Assembly (NCBI RefSeq): GCF_041770905.1
Contig: NZ_JBEUWX010000002.1
Location: 372,001 to 436,000, forward strand
Source: Propionivibrio hellwigii
GTDB lineage: Bacteria > Pseudomonadota > Gammaproteobacteria > Burkholderiales > Rhodocyclaceae
Reading direction: 5' to 3'
Length of the DNA: 64,000 bases
The position numbers were made by a program, and so were the translations under genes. A model generated the notes under the pieces. That model searched no databases, was not told the origin of the DNA, and was given only the letters and a program-made list of their open reading frames with translations. Below, in pieces: positions 25,927 to 33,760 of the stretch; position 1 is the stretch's first letter, and each line of letters opens with the position of its first letter.

Positions 25927-28900
25927 ATGTTGAAATCAGAAATGTTCAGCCTGGTTAATTTATATATCGCATATCGAAAGGCAAAGGCTGAGGCGTTTTA
26001 TGAAAAAACGCACTTTCATGCCTTGGCTTTTACGGAGTATGAACAGAATCTGGACGCCAACCTCAAAAATCTCCAGTCCCGCTTATTGGAGGATCGCGCT
26101 ACATGGCCGACAGAACTTGGTTTCATTGGTGATTATGCATACTTGCCAAAATCTGTCGACTGCAGCGCATGGGACGTGACCGATGGGCACTTTCGTGCGC
26201 TTGATCCCAGGCAAGACTGGAAACAACGCTTTGACAAGTCAGAAAGGAAGCTTGCTAATGCTGCACTTCGGCTTGTCATTAGACCAACGGTCAATTTTCA
26301 AATCATATCTGCCTTATGGATAATCGTTGTTGGACATCTTTTTGACGCATCCTTAGATCAAAAAACATCTTTTGGTAATCGACTCAGAAGATCAAGCGAC
26401 AGCATTTTCGATGAGAGAATTAGCACCTCCGGCGTAAATCTTTCCACGCCTGGTATTTTCACTCCATACATTTCTGCTTATCGAGATTGGCGCGAACGTG
26501 GCCTATTATCCATTGAAAATTCCCTTAAGGAAGGCGTGGACATTTTAGCCATAACGATGGATATTGAAAAATTTTATCATCGCGCCTCACCGGATTTCTT
26601 GCTGAAAGATGAATTTTTAAAATCCATCGAATTAAAACTTAAAGAAAACGAAAAAAAATTCACTCAACAGTTGCTTGATGCCATCATGAATTGGTATCGA
26701 AGTACTCCAGATTACAATGATCGACCGGAAGGAGCAATTCCCGTTGGGCTTTCCGCTTCGAAGATCATAGCGAATGTTCTGTTGGTTGACTTTGATCGAA
26801 AAATTACAAAAAACCTTAATCCTATTTATTATGGCAGATATGTTGATGACATTTTCTTAGTATTAGAATCAAAAGATGAGGACTGTGATGCTCAACACGT
26901 AACTGAGCGCATTGCCAAAGTGCTGGCCCCACTTGTAGCGGTCCACAAAAAGGGTAGGAATCTTGGTTCGCTCACTTTGAATCTTCCATATGCGAAAAAC
27001 TCCGAGCTTATTTTCGCAGCGCCAAAACAGAAAATTTTTTCGCTCTCGTCAGCACACGGCCTGGATCTTATTTATCAAATTAGGGATCAAATACGACAGC
27101 AATCAAGCGAGTACAGATTGTTGCCATCAATCCCTGAGTCAGGAACTGCAATGGCATCCCGAGCCTTGCTTGCTACTCCGAATGCAGCACTGCAGGCTGA
27201 TGCACTAAGGAAGGCAGATGTGGTTTCTGTGCGGCGACTTGGATTTTCTCTTCTTCTTAGTGACATTGAAACATACGCTTTAGACTTGTCGCCGAGATCG
27301 TGGCAATCGCTGCGCAAGGAGTTCTATGGTCTTATACGCCGACACTTAATAACACCATCAGGATTTTTCGACTATTTCAGTTACATTCACCGTATTTTTG
27401 GTTTGATGTTGAGCTGTGGTGATATTAAGCAGGCAAAGAAATTAATCAAAGACCTTGTCGACATTTCTTTAATCCTTAAAAAGACAACTTCTCTTGGTCA
27501 AGAGAGTCAGAAAGCCAGATTTCAACTCTGCCTTCAGCAGTATGCACTTGCCTTGTTGCAGGCTGGACTTCAGGCTGCCACTCTCGGGTTGGAAAACTTG
27601 GGTCGTGATTACTTGGGTGCTATTCAGAAGCTAAAGCAGCTGGATGAAAATGTAAATATTCCAGAAGATATTTATTCCCTTAAGTCTTTAGCGAGGAAAG
27701 TTTTGCTTTCAGATTGGGGGCGCCGACCATACAAAGAATACTGGTTTGAAAATCAGCTGACTACTGATGAGACATGGCCCAAGGTTCCATGCAGCATGGA
27801 GGTGAAACGGCATCTACGGCTCGACATAATACGAAAAATTCAACGGATAGCTACGAATCTTAAAGTTCCATATTGGCCTGCATTGGTTTTTCCTACGCGC
27901 CCCCTTCGTATCGATGAAATAGGGCTTGTGGCACCAGCCGTCCTGTCTGATTCAAAGCTCTTTCGACAGGTCATTCACTTTTTCCGTGGCGCAAAAGTGA
28001 CTACTAATCATTCGATAGGCTTTTTGAACGATAAAGGATTGCCGATTAATCACTTCATTGTTTCAGGTCGATCAAGGGGTGATGTTCGAATTGCGGTAAC
28101 AAGTTGGGAGACTTCTCAAGACCAGTGGGTTGCAGCAGCACGTGGAAATCAAGATAGATCTTTAGACCGATATGTTAAATTCAACAGATTAATAAACTTA
28201 ATACTGAAGGAGCAAAAAAGGCCTGATTACATTGTTATGCCAGAGCTAAGCATCCCGCTACGATGGGCTCTGCGTGCTGCACGCAAACTCTCAACTAATG
28301 GTATCTCGATGCTTGCAGGTGTCGAATATCACCATGATTGGAAAACGAACAAGCTGAGAAATGATAGCCTAGTTTCATTGACGACTTACTGGCCCGGGTA
28401 TGCAAGTAACGTTGTAGTTCTGCAATCTAAGTTCGAGCCAGCGCACGGCGAGGAGAAGGATCTGCAGAAATTACTTAAAAAGAAAACTGAGATCTACAAA
28501 CCAAATGGCGCAAAAGCAAAGCCAACAATCTACGGGCATCGTAATTTCTATTTTTCGATTCTAATCTGCAGTGATCTCACAAACATATCGAATCGCAACT
28601 ATCTGCGAGGGGAAATAGATGCACTATTTGCTCTGGAGTGGAATCAAGATACAAAGACCTTTTCTGCTCTTGTTGAGTCGAGTGCCAACGACCTGCATGC
28701 TTTTGTTGTGCAAGCCAACAATCGCTGCTTTGGTGATAGTCGAATCAGGGCACCTGCAGTTCACGACTACGCCCGCGATGTAGTTCAAGTAAAAGGTGGA
28801 GTTAGCGATTACTATGTGCTGGGCGAGATTGACTACGAGCGACTTCGTGCAGAGCAGCGTTGTAAAGAGAAGAAGCCGCTATTCAAGCCTGCGCCAATTG

Positions 28901-28929
28901 GCTATAAGATGTCGAAGTTTAGAAAGTAG
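25927..28929 (+). CDS. defence-type reverse transcriptase fused to a nitrilase-like domain (DRT1/UG1-like)
   Basis: 1000 residues. The reverse transcriptase domain covers about 1-400. Motif A has D212 in ITMDIEKFYHR, motif B is GAIPVGLSASKIIANVLL from 269, and motif C is Y305-V-D-D308 in YYGRYVDDIFLVL. A helical middle part (about 410-640) follows. The C-terminal third resembles carbon-nitrogen hydrolases: E773 in YIVMPELSIP, lysines around 846-865, and C881 in SILICSDLTN would form the Glu-Lys-Cys triad. RT plus C-terminal nitrilase is the layout of the DRT1 (UG1) anti-phage class; other nitrilase-bearing UG groups are the alternative. It is shorter than the DRT1 proteins I recall (about 1200). 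AT-rich, single gene, inserted after guaA. The ATG at 25942 is an alternative start. Confidence 0.85.
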   Translation: MLKSEMFSLVNLYIAYRKAKAEAFYEKTHFHALAFTEYEQNLDANLKNLQSRLLEDRATWPTELGFIGDYAYLPKSVDCSAWDVTDGHFRALDPRQDWKQRFDKSERKLANAALRLVIRPTVNFQIISALWIIVVGHLFDASLDQKTSFGNRLRRSSDSIFDERISTSGVNLSTPGIFTPYISAYRDWRERGLLSIENSLKEGVDILAITMDIEKFYHRASPDFLLKDEFLKSIELKLKENEKKFTQQLLDAIMNWYRSTPDYNDRPEGAIPVGLSASKIIANVLLVDFDRKITKNLNPIYYGRYVDDIFLVLESKDEDCDAQHVTERIAKVLAPLVAVHKKGRNLGSLTLNLPYAKNSELIFAAPKQKIFSLSSAHGLDLIYQIRDQIRQQSSEYRLLPSIPESGTAMASRALLATPNAALQADALRKADVVSVRRLGFSLLLSDIETYALDLSPRSWQSLRKEFYGLIRRHLITPSGFFDYFSYIHRIFGLMLSCGDIKQAKKLIKDLVDISLILKKTTSLGQESQKARFQLCLQQYALALLQAGLQAATLGLENLGRDYLGAIQKLKQLDENVNIPEDIYSLKSLARKVLLSDWGRRPYKEYWFENQLTTDETWPKVPCSMEVKRHLRLDIIRKIQRIATNLKVPYWPALVFPTRPLRIDEIGLVAPAVLSDSKLFRQVIHFFRGAKVTTNHSIGFLNDKGLPINHFIVSGRSRGDVRIAVTSWETSQDQWVAAARGNQDRSLDRYVKFNRLINLILKEQKRPDYIVMPELSIPLRWALRAARKLSTNGISMLAGVEYHHDWKTNKLRNDSLVSLTTYWPGYASNVVVLQSKFEPAHGEEKDLQKLLKKKTEIYKPNGAKAKPTIYGHRNFYFSILICSDLTNISNRNYLRGEIDALFALEWNQDTKTFSALVESSANDLHAFVVQANNRCFGDSRIRAPAVHDYARDVVQVKGGVSDYYVLGEIDYERLRAEQRCKEKKPLFKPAPIGYKMSKFRK

Positions 28930-29021
28930 CTGAGATTTTTTCAAGTTTTTTGATTCAGTAGAGCCATTTAGCGGCGAATCGTGGCGTGACCGTGAAGGCA
29001 TACCACATGGGGGATCACTGA

Positions 29022-29174
29022 ATGCTATTGTTCCAAGGGGGAGAAGCTGAAGTGGCTGTTGTATTGGATGCAAACCGTATAACGCAACCGTATAACGCCC
29101 AACATCTGTATGTGACCATGACCCGTGGTTCGATGAAGCTAGTTGTATGTAGCTCTAAGCCAATGCTCGGTTAG
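29022..29174 (+). pseudogene. C-terminal remnant of a superfamily I helicase-like protein
   Basis: A 50-codon frame reading LDANRITQPYNAQHLYVTMT then RGSMKLVVCSS. QHLYVTMTRGS resembles motif VI of UvrD/Rep-type helicases (YVAMTRA and following), including the arginine that contacts ATP. Nothing upstream continues the domain: the same frame is closed by a stop directly before the ATG. I take it as debris of a larger ATPase gene once present in this island. Confidence 0.5.
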
Positions 29175-29440
29175 GCTGGGAAGCATAAATATTTTGCTAA
29201 AGCTTTTACTGACAATGGTGCAGATCTCTCCGCCTTGTTATTGATGGTTACATAGGCGTTCTGCCCCGCGCCGCAGGTGCCGGTGATGACGCGGGCGAGG
29301 TGGGCGCGGGTGGTGGGGTCGGGGTCTTGCAGGCGGTCAAACGGGGCGTATTGCGCCTTGGCGCTTTCGTAGCCGTAGGCGCCGTGGCGGCTGAGGGGGA
29401 TATTGCAACTAACTATGGAGATGCAAAGTGCGTAGAACAA
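29171..29440 (-). pseudogene. unrecognised coding-like fragment
   Basis: Bases 29250-29400 are GC-rich within an AT-rich surround. On the minus strand they encode a protein-like stretch (YGYESAKAQYAPFDRLQD, then TTRAHLARVITGTCG) with strong third-position C/G bias like guaA. Both ends of the frame run into low-quality sequence, so this looks like a gene fragment left by rearrangement. I do not recognise the family. Confidence 0.25.
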
Positions 29441-29634
29441 AGAGTAACGTTGTCAAATTAAACGCCGCGCCGACGTTCGAGGAGTACGAGGTAATGAAAA
29501 GCCTCAGTGCTTTGATAATCAGCATTTCGGAGCAGCTTGGCACCGAGCGCTCACGCGCGCGCATCGCCAGAGTCAAGGCTAAGCTGGAGCGTACCCGCCA
29601 ACAGCTCAACAGACTGCACGGCACGAATCTATGA
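29428..29634 (+). CDS. small hypothetical protein
   Basis: 68 residues, starting with GTG at 29428, 7 bases after TATGGAG. It is basic and helical (EEYEVMKSLSALIISISEQL, then a run of Arg/Lys/Ala). No family recognised and no cysteines or membrane segment. Its position inside the decayed island after guaA means it may be accessory cargo. The following bases 29635-29730 hold nothing clear. Confidence 0.4.
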   Translation: MRRTKSNVVKLNAAPTFEEYEVMKSLSALIISISEQLGTERSRARIARVKAKLERTRQQLNRLHGTNL

Positions 29635-29730
29635 TGCCAGTCCCACGCGGCGTTGTCCTGTTACACGACATGCCCTCGCCCGTATGAGAGGAAGTATGTA
29701 ACCAAGGAAGTCAAGTTTGAGCTGACGCCT

Positions 29731-31332
29731 TTATTTCTTACGTTTTGCCGGTTTGCTTGCCTGTGCGGCATTCTTGCGGGGTGTGGGTGCTTTCTTGGCA
29801 TTCTGTTTCTGTGAAGAGACCGAGTGCCTGCTTTTCTTTGCAGAAGCGGATGATTTGCCTTTTTGTGGGTCGGGCTTGCTGGCCTTTTGCTCCGTTGCCA
29901 GGACGACGAGCGTTGTTCCTGGCTTGATCTTCATGTTTTTCAGGTGGTTCCGGCGTTTCAGCTCATCGGCGCTCATGCCGTGCCGCTTGGCGATGGAAAA
30001 CAGGGTGTCGCCTTTGCGTACTTTGTAGGTGCGCGTTGCCGGCTGCAAGTCGGCGCTGGGGAAGCGCGGTTGGGCAACCATCGTGGCCGGGTCGATCTCT
30101 TTTGCGCCGCCGTTGCTAGGCACCAGTAGCGTGAGTCCGGGTTTGAGCCGAATGCGTCCGTGGATGCCATTGATTGCTTTGAGGTTGGCGACGGTCATGC
30201 CGAAGCGCGGTGCGATTTTTTCCAGGCGGTCGCCGGGGCGCAGGGTATAGGACTGCCAGGAAGAAAGCGGTTTTTGCTTCTGTTCGTGCGCTTCCAAGTT
30301 GCTGACGAAATGGTCGTACTTTTCTGCGGGAATGACCATCGGCGAGTCGGAGACGATCACGGGGCGGTTGTGCGCCGGATTGAGCGCAAGAAATTCATGT
30401 ACCGGAATACCAGCAAACTGTGCGGCCAGTTTGACATCAATGTTGACCGGCTTGGTGACGGTGGTGAAATAGGGGCGGTTGGGAATGCGCGGGATGCCAA
30501 GTTCCTTAAGCGTTTCCGGACTGCTGAAGATATTTTTCAGCGCCTGTAGCTTGGGCACGTAATTTTGCGTTTCATTCGGCATGCTCAGGTTCAGGTAATC
30601 GGTCGGCAGGTTGAGTGCTTTGTTTTTGGCAATGGCGCGGGCGACGGCGCCTTCCCCCCAGTTGTAAGAAGCCAGCGCCAGATGCCAGTCGCCGTGCATT
30701 TCATAGACTTCCTGCAAGTATTCAAGCGCGGCGGCCGTCGAGGCGATGATGTCGCGGCGCTCGTCCTTCCACCAATTTTGGTCGAGATTGTAGCGTTTGC
30801 CGGTTGTCGGGATAAATTGCCATAAACCGGACGCTTTGGCGGGCGAATGGGCCATCGGGTTGTAGGCGCTCTCCACCATCGGTAGCAATGCCAGCTCCAT
30901 GGGCATACCGCGCTGATCGATTTCTTCGACGATGTGATAGAGGTAGGGGGCGCCGCGTTCAACCATGCGGCGCAGGTAATCGGGCTGATTAAGGTAGCGC
31001 TGTTGGTGTTCTAGTACCAGGTCGTTGTTGATGTCCGGCATGGAAAAGCCCTTGCGGATGCGGGAAAAAATATTATCCGTTTCGCTGGTCAGGTCGACAG
31101 TCGGCAGATTAATCGGTAATGCCGGAACCTCGTAGCTCTGCAAGGGCGTCAGGATGGGGGCCGGGTATAGATAGTCAGCTGTCGTTCCTTTGCGGGGAGG
31201 GCATTCTTCGCTGTTTTCCGATGTCGTATTGCAGGTTGTCCGGCCGAGGCTGGCGCAGCCGGTCAGCACAACGGTAAACAGGCAGAGAAAGATACGGGTA
31301 CTGAGTCGATGGAAAAGTTTTCTATAAATCAT
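29731..31332 (-). CDS. mltD: membrane-bound lytic murein transglycosylase D (LysM)
   Basis: Outer-membrane lipoprotein that cleaves peptidoglycan glycan strands. 533 residues. The lipobox is LTGC with C26 as the acylated residue. The SLT catalytic domain holds the active-site glutamate in ALLPMVESAYNP, with KASGLWQFIPTTGKRYNL downstream. Two LysM domains bind glycan (about 340-390, LRPGDRLEKIAPRFGM; about 425-470, VRKGDTLFSIAKRHGM). The tail is rich in Lys, Ser and Ala. The gloB gene that often sits upstream of mltD in betaproteobacteria is absent here. Confidence 0.95.
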   Translation of the reverse strand: MIYRKLFHRLSTRIFLCLFTVVLTGCASLGRTTCNTTSENSEECPPRKGTTADYLYPAPILTPLQSYEVPALPINLPTVDLTSETDNIFSRIRKGFSMPDINNDLVLEHQQRYLNQPDYLRRMVERGAPYLYHIVEEIDQRGMPMELALLPMVESAYNPMAHSPAKASGLWQFIPTTGKRYNLDQNWWKDERRDIIASTAAALEYLQEVYEMHGDWHLALASYNWGEGAVARAIAKNKALNLPTDYLNLSMPNETQNYVPKLQALKNIFSSPETLKELGIPRIPNRPYFTTVTKPVNIDVKLAAQFAGIPVHEFLALNPAHNRPVIVSDSPMVIPAEKYDHFVSNLEAHEQKQKPLSSWQSYTLRPGDRLEKIAPRFGMTVANLKAINGIHGRIRLKPGLTLLVPSNGGAKEIDPATMVAQPRFPSADLQPATRTYKVRKGDTLFSIAKRHGMSADELKRRNHLKNMKIKPGTTLVVLATEQKASKPDPQKGKSSASAKKSRHSVSSQKQNAKKAPTPRKNAAQASKPAKRKK

Positions 31333-31577
31333 CCGTATGACCTGAGTTTGACCGCCATACGGCGAAATGGAAAATCAATGCGTGTCGCATCCAGCAGTGG
31401 AAATACGAGAGGCTCAGACACGCCATAAACTGCAGTCGCTTCGATGCGCCCGGTCGCTGCCAAGGCAGGCGGATTATAGCGCACACAGGCGTCTTGGCCT
31501 TTCGACTGCCAGACTTTTTCTTGCCGAGAAAGCGTTGGGTGCGTTTGGCCAGCTTTCGGGCGAATGCCCGTAAACAC
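31329..31577 (-). CDS. doubtful small ORF coupled to mltD
   Basis: 82 codons whose TGA overlaps the mltD ATG in an ATGA junction, the arrangement of coupled genes in this genome. The C-terminal half (GVSEPLVFPLLDATRIDFPF, basic tail) is protein-like but matches no family I know. It may be the tail of a lost upstream gene or chance. Bases 31578-31849 contain no convincing gene; a 19-bp near-repeat (CCTGGA, then ATGT) occurs twice at 31641-31678. Confidence 0.2.
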   Translation of the reverse strand: MFTGIRPKAGQTHPTLSRQEKVWQSKGQDACVRYNPPALAATGRIEATAVYGVSEPLVFPLLDATRIDFPFRRMAVKLRSYG

Positions 31578-31849
31578 ATTGCATCTTGGCTACATTGCGC
31601 CGTCGCACGGAGATGGCTTGTCCGGTCACCTTGCATGTTGCCTGGAAATTTGGATGTGGCCTGGAGATGGGGATGTCTGGAGGGTTCTGGATGATATTCG
31701 CGCCAGATTACTCGAGGCAATTGATGCAGGACATGATGTATCTGCAATACACAGGGAAACGCGAAGCCGTGTGATCGCGGTTTTGCCGGGTGCCTATCTG
31801 GTTTGGGTTTGTGTATCCTAGAGATATCCTGTTTTTTTGTGGGGGGGCC

Positions 31850-33349
31850 ATGAAATTCAAAGCCACGATACTGACCGTTGCCGGGCTGGGGCTTGCGGCG
31901 TGCAGTACGCCGGTCGTCAAGCATGAAAACACGCAGCCTCTTGATTTTGCCGGCCAGAAATATGTAGATAAAACGATGCAGGTCGGCGGACAAACGATAC
32001 GTTACCGAGCATTTGAAAATATCGTTTATGTCAATAATCCTGTCGACGCGGCTCACGAAACCATCAATATCTACATTCCGGAAGCCTATTTCAACGGCGG
32101 CAGTATCAACGGCTACACCGCGCAAACCGCGCCCATCTTTCTGCCCAACCCAATCGGCGGCTATATGCCGGCCAAAGCCGGCGTGCCGGGGCAGGGCGGT
32201 TTTGGCCCGCACAAGGCCGGGCAGATTGACGCCATGCAGGCCGCCCTGGCCAGAGGCTATGTCGTGGCTTCGCCCGGCGCGCGCGGCCGCACTGCCGCCA
32301 CCGGCAAGGCGCCCGCTGCGATTATCGATTTGAAAGCTGCCGTGCGCTACCTGCGCTTCAACGATGCAGTGATGGCCGGTGATGCCGAAAAAATCATCTC
32401 CAACGGCACCAGCGCCGGTGGGGCGTTATCTGTGCTGCTCGGCGCCACCGGCAACCAGGCCGACTACGAACCCTATATGCAACAGCTCGGCGCCGCGCCG
32501 GCCAAAGACCATATTTTCGCCGTTTCCGCCTATTGCCCGATTTCCATTCTGGATCATGCCGATGCCGCCTACGAATGGCAGTTCAACGGCGTGAACAACT
32601 ACCAAAAAATGGACGCCTCCATGCTCGATTACCATGCCGAGCGCAAACTGGTCAGCGGCACGCTTACCAAGGCGCAAATCCAGGTTTCAGGTCGTCTCAA
32701 AGCCCGGTTCCCTGCCTATGTGAATAGCCTAAACCTGCGCGACCCACAAGGCCGCCGGCTGCGCTTGAATGCGCAAGGTAATGGCAGCTTTAAAAACTAT
32801 GTCGCCTCCTTCCTGCGACAGTCCGCCCAGGGTCAGCTCGATGCCGGCAAAGACCTGAGCGATCGCAACTGGCTCACCCTCCGCAACGGCAAAGTCCGCG
32901 CCGTGAATTTTGCCGCCTATGCCCGTGCTACCGGCCGCCAGAAAACTCCGCCCGCCTTCGACGCGCTGGACTTGAGCAGCGGCGAGAACCAACTGTTCGG
33001 CACCGCCACCATCGACAAACAGCACTTCACCGCTTTCTCCTACCAACACCGTACCGACCCACAGGCTACGCTGGCCGACCCGCATACCGTGCAGCTGATG
33101 AACCCGATGCCCTTCATCGGCCCGCATACGCCGCCGCAGCATTGGCGCATCCGCGTCGGCACCGCCGATAGCGATACTTCGCTGGCCATCGCCGCCATTC
33201 TCGCCGCCAAGCTGCAAAACAGCGGCAAGCGCGTGGATTTCGCCCTGCCGTGGGACGTGCCGCACAGCGGCGATTACGATCTGGACGAACTGTTTGACTG
33301 GATCGACCAGGCTGTCAAAAACCAAAATTTAACGAAACAGGAGATGTGA
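31850..33349 (+). CDS. tannase-like (subtype B) alpha/beta-hydrolase lipoprotein
   Basis: 499 residues from the ATG at 31850, which yields a lipoprotein signal (TVAGLGLAACS, acyl-Cys in LAAC). The alpha/beta-hydrolase nucleophile is S188 in NGTSAGGALSVLLGA. Likely acid and base are in GTADSDTSLAIAA and WDVPHSGDYDLDELFDWI near the C-terminus. The overall pattern fits bacterial subtype B tannases and feruloyl-esterase-like enzymes; the ester cut by this one is not known. It overlaps the following ACT gene by one base. GC-rich codon use differs from the sequence just upstream. Confidence 0.8.
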   Translation: MKFKATILTVAGLGLAACSTPVVKHENTQPLDFAGQKYVDKTMQVGGQTIRYRAFENIVYVNNPVDAAHETINIYIPEAYFNGGSINGYTAQTAPIFLPNPIGGYMPAKAGVPGQGGFGPHKAGQIDAMQAALARGYVVASPGARGRTAATGKAPAAIIDLKAAVRYLRFNDAVMAGDAEKIISNGTSAGGALSVLLGATGNQADYEPYMQQLGAAPAKDHIFAVSAYCPISILDHADAAYEWQFNGVNNYQKMDASMLDYHAERKLVSGTLTKAQIQVSGRLKARFPAYVNSLNLRDPQGRRLRLNAQGNGSFKNYVASFLRQSAQGQLDAGKDLSDRNWLTLRNGKVRAVNFAAYARATGRQKTPPAFDALDLSSGENQLFGTATIDKQHFTAFSYQHRTDPQATLADPHTVQLMNPMPFIGPHTPPQHWRIRVGTADSDTSLAIAAILAAKLQNSGKRVDFALPWDVPHSGDYDLDELFDWIDQAVKNQNLTKQEM

Positions 33350-33621
33350 TGAACCATTCCGTCATTACCGTCATCGGCAAAGACCGCATTGGTATTGTTT
33401 ACGACGTATCCAAACTGCTGGCCGAAAACCAAATCAATATCCTCAATATCAGTCAGCAGTTGATGGGCGAATTCTTTACCATGATCATTCTGGTCGATAC
33501 CGCGCAATGCCCGAAATCGCGGCAGGAAATGCTCGACATCTTCGCACAGGCCAGCCAGGCGCTCGCGCTGGACATCCGCATGCAGAATGAAGAGTTGTTC
33601 AACGCCATGCACCGGGTTTAA
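33349..33621 (+). CDS. ACT-domain protein (UPF0237)
   Basis: 90 residues, a single ACT domain: VITVIGKDRIGIVYDVSKLL with the ligand-site G-x-x-x-I-V turn, then NQINILNISQQLM. The ATG at 33349 follows AGGAG and overlaps the tannase stop. UPF0237 proteins are nearly always paired with a DUF711 (UPF0210) gene, which is found next. Probably a small amino-acid-sensing regulatory subunit; the ligand is unknown. Confidence 0.9.
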   Translation: MNHSVITVIGKDRIGIVYDVSKLLAENQINILNISQQLMGEFFTMIILVDTAQCPKSRQEMLDIFAQASQALALDIRMQNEELFNAMHRV

Positions 33622-33760
33622 TACCTATCTCAGAAAACAATCTGAGTGTATTGGCGCGCCTTGCTGTACTCATATGCTGTCCGCGGCGCGCCGCCTTCCC
33701 GGCCCAATTCCTGGAATTGGTATCACCGTGCAGCATTCAACCCATTCATCACAGAAACCC

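Noticed and set aside
25927..28929. Group II intron or retron reverse transcriptase
   Set aside because: No maturase or HNH domain, no intron structure, and no retron effector pattern; the C-terminal nitrilase-like domain points to the UG/DRT group.
31322..32212. 296-codon minus-strand frame
   Set aside because: It is opposite the clear tannase-like lipoprotein gene and has no recognisable domain.
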